DNA of 15,227 bases. Origin: DASPWW01 sp035637595. GTDB lineage: Bacteria; Actinomycetota; Thermoleophilia; Solirubrobacterales; 70-9. Shown here piece by piece: positions 1 to 6,690 of this stretch; the first letter of the stretch is position 1; the number at the start of each line of letters is the position of its first letter. Under the pieces are notes generated by a model, which was given only the letters and a program-made list of their open reading frames with translations, ran no database searches and was not told the origin of the DNA. The DNA lies in contig DASPWW010000096.1 in NCBI GenBank assembly GCA_035637595.1, forward strand, positions 1 through 15,227, in the 5' to 3' direction. Made by a program: the position numbers and the translations under genes.

Positions 1-2
1 CA

Positions 3-29
3 CGCCGGCCGGACCCGCACGGAGGCTAG
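3..29 (+). CDS. Possible 3' end of an upstream gene (partial)
   Basis: One frame is open from the window edge to a TAG that ends one base before the ATG of the acyl-CoA dehydrogenase. If this is the tail of a real gene, the two genes abut with no spacer and would be co-transcribed. Only eight codons are visible (RRPDPHGG), so the product cannot be named, and a stop by chance is quite possible. Confidence 0.25.
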   Translation, partial: RRPDPHGG

Positions 30-1445
30 ATGGACTTCTCACTCAACGACGAGCAGCGCGAGTTCAAGGAGCTTTGCCGGCGCTTCGCCACCGAGGTGAT
101 CCGCCCGGTCGCTCCCAAGCACGACGCCGACGAGAGCACACCGTGGGAGGTCATGCGGGAGGCCCGCCGTTGGGGCCTGCACGGGGTCGAGAACATCCAG
201 CGCCTCGGCACCGATCCCGACGGGCAGCTGATCGTCACCTACGCCGAGGAGCTGCACTGGGGGTGCGCGGGGATCGCGCTCGCGCTCTCTGCCTCGAGCC
301 TCGCCGCCGCAGGCATCGCCTCGAGCGGGACCCCCGAGCAGGTCCAGCGCTGGGTGCCCGAGTGCTTCGGCTCGGGCGACGAGATCAAGATGGGCGCCTA
401 CGCCGTCACCGAGCCCCAGGCCGGCTCCGACGTGCGCTCGCTTCGAAGCACGGCGAAGCTCGACGGCGACGAGTGGGTTCTCAACGGGACCAAGGTCTTC
501 ATCTCCAACGGTGGAATCGCCGACGTCCACGTCGTCGTCGCCACGGTCGATCCCGAGCTCGGCCACCGAGGCCAGGCCTCGTTCGTCGTACCCAAGGGCA
601 CGCCCGGCATCCGCGAGGGCAAGAAGGAGTCCAAGATCGGGATCCGCGCCTCGCACACGGCCGAGGTGGTCCTCGAGGACTGCCGCGTCCCGGTCGAGAA
701 CCTGCTCGGCGGGATGGACAAGCTCGAGCGAAAGCTCGAGCGGGCGCGCTCAGGGAAGTCTTCCGGCCGGGCGTCGAATGCTCTCGCCACCTTCGAGGTC
801 ACGCGCCCGACGGTCGGCGCCTCGGCGATCGGCATCGCCCAGGCGGCCTACGAGTGGACGCTTTCCTACCTCTCGAACGGCGCGGCAGCCGATCCGATCG
901 AGCTCGCGCTCGACGAGAGCTCGACCGCCGGCAAGCCGCCGCTCGAGCGCCAGCACGTCCAGCAGCGCCTCGCCGACGTGGCGATGGAGATCGAGGCCGC
1001 GCGGCTGCTGGTCCAGCGCGCCGCGTGGATGGGGCGTAGCGGCGTTCCGATGACCGGCGGGCAGGGCTCGATGTCGAAGCTCAAGGGCGGCGACGTCGCG
1101 ATGTGGGCGACGGAGGTCTGCATGGACCTCGTCGGCACCTTCGCCCAGACCACCGACTGCCCGCTGGAGAAGTGGTTCCGCGACGCCAAGATCTACCAGC
1201 TCTTCGAGGGCACCGCAGAGATCCAGCGCATGGTCATCTCGCGCATGCAGGCCGAGGAGTACCGCCAGCGGCTCGCCGAGAACCTCGAGGCCGCGGTGGA
1301 CGCCACGCGCAGCGGCGCGGCGGCGGCGACCAATGGCGCCGACGGCGCCTCGGCCGACGTTCGCGACGGCGCCGGGAAGGCCGCGGCAGAGGCCTCGACG
1401 AACGGGGCGCGCTCGAGCGAGCGCGCCACGGCCGAGGCTCACTAG
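30..1445 (+). CDS. Acyl-CoA dehydrogenase family protein, long form
   Basis: This is a flavoprotein predicted to oxidise an acyl-CoA to the 2-enoyl-CoA and pass electrons to ETF, in fatty-acid or branched-chain amino-acid breakdown in the cytoplasm. The N-terminal helical domain begins MDFSLNDEQ. The middle beta domain has the family signature YAVTEPQAGSD (about residues 128-138) and VFISNG. The C-terminal helical domain ends in FEGTAEIQR, where E393 aligns with the MCAD-type catalytic glutamate. The start is set by GGAGG five bases upstream of the ATG. At 471 residues it is about 90 longer than usual, owing to a charged insert near residues 230-250, extra residues near 285-305, and an Ala/Gly/Ser-rich low-complexity tail after about residue 425. 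Substrate chain length cannot be read from the sequence. The gene may follow directly on an upstream gene ending at base 29. Confidence 0.93.
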   Translation: MDFSLNDEQREFKELCRRFATEVIRPVAPKHDADESTPWEVMREARRWGLHGVENIQRLGTDPDGQLIVTYAEELHWGCAGIALALSASSLAAAGIASSGTPEQVQRWVPECFGSGDEIKMGAYAVTEPQAGSDVRSLRSTAKLDGDEWVLNGTKVFISNGGIADVHVVVATVDPELGHRGQASFVVPKGTPGIREGKKESKIGIRASHTAEVVLEDCRVPVENLLGGMDKLERKLERARSGKSSGRASNALATFEVTRPTVGASAIGIAQAAYEWTLSYLSNGAAADPIELALDESSTAGKPPLERQHVQQRLADVAMEIEAARLLVQRAAWMGRSGVPMTGGQGSMSKLKGGDVAMWATEVCMDLVGTFAQTTDCPLEKWFRDAKIYQLFEGTAEIQRMVISRMQAEEYRQRLAENLEAAVDATRSGAAAATNGADGASADVRDGAGKAAAEASTNGARSSERATAEAH

Positions 1446-1483
1446 CGACGCCTCGAGGCCGCCGGGCCCGCTGAAGCCGGGCG

Positions 1484-1489
1484 TATCCT
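1484..1489 (+). promoter_or_regulatory. Probable -10 box (TATCCT) for the CDF gene, leaderless type
   Basis: TATCCT ends seven bases before the ATG at 1497, so transcription would start at or next to the start codon. There is no Shine-Dalgarno and no recognisable -35. The same arrangement occurs upstream of the hydrolase, secA and prfB in this window, which raises confidence. Confidence 0.5.
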
Positions 1490-1496
1490 GGCGTCG

Positions 1497-2411
1497 ATGG
1501 CGCACGCGCACGCCGCCCTCGACGCCAGGCGGGCCGACAGCCGGCGGCGGATGTGGATCGCGCTGGCGATCAACGGCAGTCTGCTCGCGGCGACGGTGGC
1601 GGGAGGGATCGTCACGGGCTCGCTGGCGCTGCTCGCCGACGCGGGCCACCTGCTCTCCGACCTCGGCGCGATCGCCCTCGGCCTGTTCGCGGCCAGCATG
1701 GCGGGCCGGTCGGGCGGCCCGCGCCGGACGTTCGGCTTCCAGCGCACCGAGGTCCTGGCGGCGCTCGCAAACGGGGTGGCGCTGGTGGCGATCGGGGTCG
1801 CGATCGTGATCGCGGCGATCGATCGGCTCTCGGACCCTCCCGACGTCGCCGGTGCGGGGGTCGTCGTCCTCGGGGTCGTCGGGCTGGCGGGCAACCTCGC
1901 GGCCACCTGGGTTCTCGCCCGCGGAGGGCGCGAGGACCTCAACCTCGAGGGTGTGCTGCGCCACTCGGCCGCCGACGCGCTCGGCTCGGTGGGTGTGATC
2001 GTGTCCGGCACGGTGATCCTGGCGACGGGCTGGAACCCGATCGACCCGCTCGCCAGCCTCGCGATCGCGGGCTTGATCCTGGTCTCCTCGTGGCGGCTGA
2101 TCGCGGAGCCGGTCAACGTGTTGATGGAGGCGGCCCCCGCCGGCCTCGACCCCGAGCGCGTTGGTCGTGAGATCTGCTCGCTCGAGCACGTCCGCGAGGT
2201 CCACGAGCTTCACCTCTGGACGGTGACCTCGGGCTTCGAGGCGCTCGCGGCGCACGTCGTCGTCGAGCGCGAGGCCGATCGCGACCTCGTCCGCCGTACG
2301 CTCGAGGTGATGCTCAACGAGCGCTTCGGCATCGAGCACACGACCCTCCAGATGGAGGAGGAGGCGGGCAGCGAGCTGCTCGAGGTCGAGGGCAGCGCCG
2401 AGGCCCAATAG
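1497..2411 (+). CDS. Cation diffusion facilitator (CDF) family metal exporter, CzcD/ZitB-like
   Basis: This is a predicted inner-membrane antiporter that exports Zn2+, Co2+ or Cd2+ in exchange for protons. The 304-residue protein has about six membrane segments between residues 18 and 205, then a cytoplasmic ferredoxin-like domain. TM2 carries D48-A-G-H51-L-L-S-D55 and TM5 carries H156-S-A-A-D160. These are the paired His/Asp sites that bind the transported metal in the ZitB/CzcD/YiiP family. FGFQRTEVLAALANG (80-94) is a typical CzcD-type signature. The C-terminal domain (about 205-290) includes HELHLWTVTSG, also characteristic of CzcD. The His-rich cytoplasmic loop of many zinc CDFs is absent; only two histidines lie in the N-terminal tail. 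The start is the ATG directly after a TATCCT box, without a ribosome binding site. It is transcribed alone, with hairpins after it. Confidence 0.93.
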   Translation: MAHAHAALDARRADSRRRMWIALAINGSLLAATVAGGIVTGSLALLADAGHLLSDLGAIALGLFAASMAGRSGGPRRTFGFQRTEVLAALANGVALVAIGVAIVIAAIDRLSDPPDVAGAGVVVLGVVGLAGNLAATWVLARGGREDLNLEGVLRHSAADALGSVGVIVSGTVILATGWNPIDPLASLAIAGLILVSSWRLIAEPVNVLMEAAPAGLDPERVGREICSLEHVREVHELHLWTVTSGFEALAAHVVVEREADRDLVRRTLEVMLNERFGIEHTTLQMEEEAGSELLEVEGSAEAQ

Positions 2412-2462
2412 GACCTCGAAGCCCCGCCTGGGCTGCGGCTCCGGGCACGAATCACGCCTGGA

Positions 2463-2484
2463 TGCAGGCACTTTCGTGCCTGCA
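2463..2484 (+). terminator. Perfect 9-bp hairpin downstream of the CDF gene
   Basis: TGCAGGCAC and GTGCCTGCA form a perfect 9-bp stem around a TTTC loop, 51 bases after the CDF stop. No T-tract follows, but actinobacterial terminators often lack one. On the opposite strand the loop reads GAAA, a GNRA tetraloop. It is best read as a transcription terminator; a protein-binding palindrome or RNA processing site is possible. Confidence 0.5.
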
Positions 2485-2487
2485 AAC

Positions 2488-2512
2488 GCGGTTGCGGATT
2501 ATGAGCAACCGC
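2488..2512 (+). repeat. Perfect 8-bp inverted repeat, second hairpin of a tandem pair
   Basis: GCGGTTGC and GCAACCGC flank a nine-base AT-richer loop (GGATTATGA), three bases after the preceding hairpin. It may be a second terminator for the CDF transcript or an operator upstream of the M23 peptidase promoter region. The AT-rich centre in GC-rich surroundings is notable. Confidence 0.45.
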
Positions 2513-2534
2513 TAGGAAAACAGGCGCGCGTTGC

Positions 2535-2540
2535 TACCCT
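2535..2540 (+). promoter_or_regulatory. Probable -10 box (TACCCT) upstream of the M23 peptidase
   Basis: The string CGTTGCTACCCT here is almost identical to CGTTGCTACGCT just before secA (10190-10201), differing at one base. This suggests a shared extended -10 promoter type. If used, transcription would begin near 2547 and give a leader of roughly 120 bases. Confidence 0.4.
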
Positions 2541-2546
2541 GGCTGC

Positions 2547-2670
2547 CGCTTTTCGGCAATCCGCGGGGCGGTGAGCCCAGCGGAGCGGGGCCATCTGAAG
2601 GGGCGAGCGGCCCGGGTCGGGTCGTGCCGGACGTCCCGCCTGATCGGCGCCCGGCCGCGGGCCAGACGCC
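2547..2670 (+). promoter_or_regulatory. GC-rich structured 5' leader of the M23 peptidase gene; possible riboswitch
   Basis: No coding frame is credible here. A clear hairpin lies at 2560-2584: CCGC, G, GGGC, loop GGTGA, GCCC, A, GCGG, flanked by a T-A pair. Further on, GGGGCGAGCGG follows. The fragments GCGGTGAGCCCA and GGGGCGAG loosely recall the conserved strings of the c-di-AMP (ydaO/yuaA) riboswitch, which often precedes cell-wall hydrolase genes in Actinobacteria. The other conserved parts of that motif are not convincing, and the promoter proposed at 2535 would cut off its 5' side. No good Shine-Dalgarno precedes the ATG, only GCCAGACGCC. I call it a structured leader; the riboswitch class is a guess. 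Confidence 0.3.
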
Positions 2671-3831
2671 ATGCACAGCCCAGCTACCGAAACCTCCAAC
2701 GGGCGCCGCGGGGCGGCTGCGCTGGCTGTCGCGATGCTGGGGGCGGTCGCGATCGTGCTCGGCGCCGTCGGTCCCGCGCCCGCGCAGGACCTACAGGGCC
2801 AGATCGACACCAAGCAGTCGGAGCTCTCCGAGGCGCAGGACCAGAAGGGGGTCCTGACGACCGAGATCGATCACTACTCGACCAAGATCGAGCAGCTGTC
2901 CGGAGAGGTCGCGGTGCTGCGCAACCGCGAGGCGATGGTCGAGCAGGAGCTGCGTGAAAAGCAAGACGAGCTCGATGAGGAGCACAACGCGCTGCTGGCG
3001 TTGAGGGAGCGGCTGCACCACTCGCTCAACCTGCTGAGCAGCCGGCTCGTCGACATCTACAAGTCCGACTCGCCCGACATGCTCACGGTCCTGCTCGAGG
3101 CGGATGGGTTCGCGGACCTGGTGGAGCGCTTCGAGTACCTGCAGCGCATCGAGCAGGACGACTCCGAGATCGTCGACAGGGTTCGCACGCTTCGCAACGA
3201 GACCGAGGACACCGTCCTGAGGATCCGGTCGGCGCGCGACGAGATCGCCGCCAAGCAGGCGGAGCTCCAGCGCACGCGGATCTCGCTCGAGAACCAGGAG
3301 GCGCAGCTTGAGTCGGCGCGGGACCAGCGCCAGGAGCTGCTGTCGAACGTCGACAACCACATCGACACGCTCGAGGGCGACCTCAGCGACCTCCAGGATC
3401 AGGTCCAGCAGCAGCTCAGCTCGTCGGCGGCGCCGACCCTGCCCGCGGGCCCGATCCAGTCAGGCTCGGGCGGAATGATCTGGCCGGTAAGCGGCCCGAT
3501 CACGTCGCCGTTCGGGTGGCGCTGGGGACGCATGCACGAGGGCATCGACATCGCCGTCCCGGAGGGGACCCCGATCCGCGCCGCCAAGGCCGGAGTCACC
3601 GCGATCGCCGCGTACACCGGCGGCTACGGCAACTACACCTGCGTCAACCACGGCGGCGGTCTGTCGACGTGCTACGGGCACCAGTCCAGCTACGCGACGA
3701 GCGTCGGCGAGAGCGTCAGCCAGGGCGAGGTCATCGGGTATTCGGGGAACACCGGCGACAGCACGGGCCCCCACCTGCACTTCGAGGTCCGGGTCAACGG
3801 CAGTGCCGTGGACCCGATGGGTTACCTGTAA
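2671..3831 (+). CDS. Secreted coiled-coil M23 (LytM-type) metallopeptidase
   Basis: This is a predicted cell-wall hydrolase, or a regulator of one, acting outside the membrane on peptidoglycan cross-links. It begins with a signal peptide (hydrophobic stretch about 14-35, cleavage after APA-type residues near 38). A long coiled coil follows from about 40 to 245, rich in Glu, Gln, Leu and Arg. A short Ser/Pro linker leads to a C-terminal M23 domain (about 267-386). Zinc ligands are visible: H289-E-G-I-D293 (the HxxxD motif) and H368-L-H370. Cys324 and Cys334 could form a disulphide. The architecture is that of EnvC/NlpD-like proteins, whose coiled coils are often controlled by FtsEX. All metal ligands are present, so it is probably active rather than a degenerate activator. 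It stands apart from the CDF gene, behind hairpins and a long leader. Confidence 0.92.
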   Translation: MHSPATETSNGRRGAAALAVAMLGAVAIVLGAVGPAPAQDLQGQIDTKQSELSEAQDQKGVLTTEIDHYSTKIEQLSGEVAVLRNREAMVEQELREKQDELDEEHNALLALRERLHHSLNLLSSRLVDIYKSDSPDMLTVLLEADGFADLVERFEYLQRIEQDDSEIVDRVRTLRNETEDTVLRIRSARDEIAAKQAELQRTRISLENQEAQLESARDQRQELLSNVDNHIDTLEGDLSDLQDQVQQQLSSSAAPTLPAGPIQSGSGGMIWPVSGPITSPFGWRWGRMHEGIDIAVPEGTPIRAAKAGVTAIAAYTGGYGNYTCVNHGGGLSTCYGHQSSYATSVGESVSQGEVIGYSGNTGDSTGPHLHFEVRVNGSAVDPMGYL

Positions 3832-3879
3832 CCTCCCGCACAAGCTCGACTCGACGCTCAAGCTCGGCGTCAGGGGGTC

Positions 3880-3885
3880 GATAAT
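3880..3885 (+). promoter_or_regulatory. Possible -10 box (GATAAT) upstream of the Gly/Ala/Pro-rich protein gene
   Basis: GATAAT is the most AT-rich hexamer in the short gap after the M23 gene and is close to TATAAT. No good -35 is seen at 17-18 bases. It would give a leader of about 65 bases to the ATG at 3958. Confidence 0.3.
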
Positions 3886-3957
3886 CAGAGTGGGCCGCCT
3901 CCGGCGGGCTGCGTGTGCCTGATTCGAGGGGGTTCCGTCCGCGAGACCGATTCAGCT

Positions 3958-4569
3958 ATGACCGCGCAGTCGATAAGCATCAGGAACGTCCGCAGCTACC
4001 TCGCGGGGACGGGGGCGACCGCTTCCCTGGTCGGCGGCGCGATCGTCGCCTTCCTGATAGTCGCGACGCTTTTCGCCTTCAACGGGCTGCCGGGAGGCTC
4101 GGACGCCGCCGATGACGACAGCCTCTACGTGGGCCAGGGCGGCGCCCCCGGGGCGGCCGCCACCGCGGTCGGCGCCGCGCCGGGCGCCGTGGCCGCGGCG
4201 CCCGCCCCGCTGCCACCCGCCGCGCTCGCCGCGCTGGTCCCGGCCGGCGGGCTCGGCGGCGCGCTCCCGCCTGGAGCCACCACGCCCGGCGCGCCGGGCG
4301 TGGGCGGCACCGGCACCACCGTGCCCGGTACGACCGCGCCGGGGACGCCCACCGCGTCCGGGGGCCCGATCGGTGGGATCGTCGGGGACGTCGATCAGAC
4401 GACCAACGACCTGGGGCTCGATCTCGGCCTTGGCGATACCACCAAGCCGCTCACCGACCCCATCGACCAGACGCTTCAGGGGACCGCCCCCGGCGCCGGC
4501 GACGCCGTCGGCCAGGTGGGCCAGGGCGCGACCGACGCGGTCGGCGGCGTGCTCGGCGGCGGCCAGTAG
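3958..4569 (+). CDS. Membrane-anchored Gly/Ala/Pro-rich protein, function unknown
   Basis: I do not recognise a family. From the ATG the protein has 203 residues: a short basic N-terminus, one hydrophobic segment at about residues 21-43 (LVGGAIVAFLIVATLFAF), then about 155 residues of low complexity. That outer part is dominated by Gly, Ala, Pro and Thr, with a less repetitive stretch including VDQTTNDLGLDLGLGD. The likely topology is N-in with the rest exported, as a wall-spanning tail or surface protein. A GTG at 3913 in the same frame would add 15 residues (MCLIRGGSVRETDSA). I prefer the ATG because the sequence before the membrane segment is then short, but neither start has a clear ribosome binding site. 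It lies 126 bases after the M23 peptidase, so an envelope role is plausible by context only. Confidence 0.65.
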   Translation: MTAQSISIRNVRSYLAGTGATASLVGGAIVAFLIVATLFAFNGLPGGSDAADDDSLYVGQGGAPGAAATAVGAAPGAVAAAPAPLPPAALAALVPAGGLGGALPPGATTPGAPGVGGTGTTVPGTTAPGTPTASGGPIGGIVGDVDQTTNDLGLDLGLGDTTKPLTDPIDQTLQGTAPGAGDAVGQVGQGATDAVGGVLGGGQ

Positions 4570-4578
4570 CCGCCCGCA

Positions 4579-4588
4579 GACCCGGGTC
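4579..4588. repeat. 10-base palindrome between two convergent genes
   Basis: GACCCGGGTC is a perfect palindrome lying in the 21 bases that separate the stops of the Gly-rich gene and the minus-strand hydrolase. It may contribute to bidirectional termination, but it is short and has no loop. Confidence 0.2.
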
Positions 4589-4590
4589 CG

Positions 4591-5307
4591 CTAACCCAGG
4601 GCGCGCTCGAGCCACCGCAAGGCTACGCCGTGCAGCTCGGCGTCGTGCTGAACGGAGCGATGATGGCCGCCCGGCATCACGATGAGCTTGCGCGGCTCGG
4701 CCGCATGCTCGTAGAGCTCCTCCGACCACGTGTAGGGGATCGACTCGTCCCCGCGGGCATGGATCAGGAGCAGCGGCTTGTCGGCCATCAGCGCGACCGC
4801 GTCGCGCAGGTCGTGCTCGCCGAGCCATGCCTCGAGGGCCCGCTCGTCGACGCGCATCTCCAGCTCGCCGCGCCGCACGCCGCGCAGCAGGTCGGCCTCG
4901 CCGGATGGGCAGATCGCGATCGCGCCGGCGATCGTGTCCGACGTTGCGGCGGCGTGAATGGCCAGGAACCCGCCCATGCTCGATCCGCGCACGCACAAAC
5001 GTGACGCGTCGACGCCGTCGATGCCGGCGAGCAGCCGCGCCATCCGGGTGACGTCGGCGATCGCGGCCGGCGCCATCTCGTCCTCGGAGGCGCCGTGGCC
5101 GCGCTGGTCGAAGGCCAGCGCGGCCCACCCGTAGCCCGACGCGGCCCGCGCGAAGTCGGAGTGGTTCTCCTTGCGCGATCCGGCGCCGTGCAGGATCACG
5201 ATCGCGGGCCACGGCGCCGTGTTGTCGTCGGTCGGCAGCCACAGCTCGTAAGGCCGGCCCTCGTGCACACCGCGCTCGCTCGCCGTTCTCGGTGACGGAA
5301 GCCTCAT
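4591..5307 (-). CDS. Alpha/beta hydrolase, dienelactone-hydrolase/prolyl-oligopeptidase-like
   Basis: This is a serine hydrolase of unknown substrate, probably an esterase or acyl-peptidase-like enzyme in the cytoplasm. Using the ATG whose complement is at 5305-5307, it has 238 residues. HGAG forms the oxyanion region near residue 40. The nucleophile elbow is G-S-S-M-G with Ser110, the acid is Asp187 (HARGDESIP), and the base is His215 or His216 (MPGGHHRS). DQRGHGAS is typical of the fold. A longer start at 5358 would add 17 residues (MPREVSAASRLPGSVVA) and leave only 36 bases before the divergent lysA. I prefer the inner start, because seven bases upstream of it lies a TAGCGT -10 box (plus-strand 5315-5320), matching other genes here. 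It is convergent with the Gly-rich gene and divergent from lysA, so it is a single-gene unit. Confidence 0.85.
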   Translation of the reverse strand: MRLPSPRTASERGVHEGRPYELWLPTDDNTAPWPAIVILHGAGSRKENHSDFARAASGYGWAALAFDQRGHGASEDEMAPAAIADVTRMARLLAGIDGVDASRLCVRGSSMGGFLAIHAAATSDTIAGAIAICPSGEADLLRGVRRGELEMRVDERALEAWLGEHDLRDAVALMADKPLLLIHARGDESIPYTWSEELYEHAAEPRKLIVMPGGHHRSVQHDAELHGVALRWLERALG

Positions 5308-5314
5308 CGCGACC

Positions 5315-5320
5315 ACGCTA
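5315..5320 (-). promoter_or_regulatory. Probable -10 box (TAGCGT, minus strand) for the hydrolase
   Basis: Read on the minus strand, TAGCGT ends seven bases before the ATG at 5307. The spacing is the same as at the CDF gene. It supports the inner start and leaderless transcription. Confidence 0.4.
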
Positions 5321-5377
5321 CCCGGTAGACGGCTGGCAGCCGACACCTCGCGCGGCATCTCGGCGAGGACGTCCCGT

Positions 5378-5383
5378 CAGAAT
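5378..5383 (+). promoter_or_regulatory. Possible -10 box (CAGAAT) for the lysA-hom-thrC operon
   Basis: CAGAAT lies 11 bases before the lysA ATG, and no Shine-Dalgarno is evident between them. The mRNA would have almost no leader. The match is weaker than at secA or the CDF gene. No attenuator or lysine riboswitch is seen; the gap to the hydrolase start is only 87 bases. Confidence 0.3.
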
Positions 5384-5394
5384 GGACCCTCACC

Positions 5395-6690
5395 ATGACC
5401 GAGCCCACGATCGCCGACCCCGTTGCGAGCTCGCCGGTCTATCCGGCGGGCAGCCGCGTCAACGAGCGCGGCCATCTCGAGATCGGCGGCTGCGACCTCA
5501 TCGACGTCGTCGCCGAGTTCGGCTCCCCGGCCTACGTCTACGCCGAGGACGACATCCGCGAGCGCGCCGCCACCTACATGGAGGCGTTCCGCGCGCGGAC
5601 GGACGACTTCGAGGTCCTGTACGCCAGCAAGGCGGCCCCGATCACGGCGATCTACCGGCTGTGCGCCGAGCTGGGGCTGTCGGTCGACGTGGCGTCCGGC
5701 GGCGAATTGCACATGGCGCTGCGGGCGGGCTTTGGGCCCCAGCGGATCTACATGCACGGCAACAACAAGACCGAGGCCGAGCTGCGCTATGCCGCGGAGT
5801 CGGAGGTGGGCCACCTGATCCTCGACTCGTTCGACGAGATCGAGCGCGCGGACCGCCTCGCCCGGCGAGCTCAGGACGTCCTGATCCGGGTGACGCCCGG
5901 GATCAGGCCGTCTACGCACGACTACGTCGCGACCGGCGGGCTCGACTCGAAGTTCGGCTTCGGGCTCGAGGACGGCCTCGCGCGGCGGGCGATCGATGCG
6001 GTGCGCGCCACCGAGAACCTGCGACTCGTCGGGCTGCACGCCCACATCGGCTCGCAGATCTTCGAGCTCGAGCCATACGTCAAGGCGATCGAGGCGCTGG
6101 CGGAGCTGTGGGACGGGGAGCTGCGGATCCTCAACGTGGGCGGGGGACTCGGGATCGCCTACACGAGCGACGACGACCCCCCGGCGATCGAGGAGTACGT
6201 CGACGTCAAGGTCCGCGGTGTCCAGCGGGTGTTCGACCCGGCGCCGCGGATCCTGATCGAGCCGGGGCGCTCGCTGGTCGGCAACGCCGGGCTCACCGTC
6301 TACACGGTGGGGACGGTCAAGGAGATCCCCGGGGTGCGGACCTACATCGCGGTCGACGGCGGGATGTCGGACAACATGCGGCCGATGCTCTATGGGGCGC
6401 GCTACGAGGCCCTGATCGCGAACCGCGCCTCCGAGCCCGCCGACTCCCCGGTCACCGTCGCCGGGATGCACTGCGAGTCCGGCGACATCCTGATCCAGGA
6501 TGCGATGCTCGCCTCGCCCTCCCCGGGAGACCTGCTCGTCACTCCGGCGACCGGCGCCTACGGCTACGCGATGGCCTCGAACTACAACGGCCTGCCGCGG
6601 CCTCCGGTCGTCTTCTGCTCCGGCGGCGACGCCCGCGCCGTGGTGCGGCGGGAGACCTACGACGACCTGCTCGCCCGGGACGCCGAATGA
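5395..6690 (+). CDS. lysA: Diaminopimelate decarboxylase
   Basis: This enzyme catalyses the last step of lysine synthesis, decarboxylating meso-diaminopimelate to L-lysine with PLP. The 431-residue length is normal. The N-terminal alanine-racemase-like TIM barrel carries the PLP lysine K79 in YASKA. Further signatures are DVASGGEL, HAHIGSQ, the phosphate-binding GGGLGIAY, and EPGRS. The C-terminal beta domain has CESGDIL, with a Cys/Glu pair used across the dimer interface, and GAYGYAMASNYN. The related arginine and ornithine decarboxylases are unlikely given the neighbours. Its TGA overlaps the ATG of hom (ATGA), which implies translational coupling in a lysA-hom-thrC operon. The start is the first ATG after the divergent promoter region. 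Confidence 0.96.
   Translation: MTEPTIADPVASSPVYPAGSRVNERGHLEIGGCDLIDVVAEFGSPAYVYAEDDIRERAATYMEAFRARTDDFEVLYASKAAPITAIYRLCAELGLSVDVASGGELHMALRAGFGPQRIYMHGNNKTEAELRYAAESEVGHLILDSFDEIERADRLARRAQDVLIRVTPGIRPSTHDYVATGGLDSKFGFGLEDGLARRAIDAVRATENLRLVGLHAHIGSQIFELEPYVKAIEALAELWDGELRILNVGGGLGIAYTSDDDPPAIEEYVDVKVRGVQRVFDPAPRILIEPGRSLVGNAGLTVYTVGTVKEIPGVRTYIAVDGGMSDNMRPMLYGARYEALIANRASEPADSPVTVAGMHCESGDILIQDAMLASPSPGDLLVTPATGAYGYAMASNYNGLPRPPVVFCSGGDARAVVRRETYDDLLARDAE

Noticed and set aside
750..2471. Long open frame on the minus strand (573 codons) across the acyl-CoA dehydrogenase and CDF genes
   Set aside because: It is a shadow of two well-supported genes in GC-rich DNA. Its translation is Arg/Asp/Gly-rich without domains, and it crosses an intergenic region.
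4141..4380. A tandem repeat or CRISPR-like array in the Gly/Ala/Pro-rich gene
   Set aside because: The repetition is only of codon type (GGC, GCC, CCC); no repeat unit of constant length or spacer is present.
5292..6686. In-frame upstream extension of homoserine dehydrogenase, as a fusion of 874 residues
   Set aside because: The upstream part is lysA read in another frame and is Arg/Gly/Pro-rich without domains. The true start is the ATG overlapping the lysA stop.
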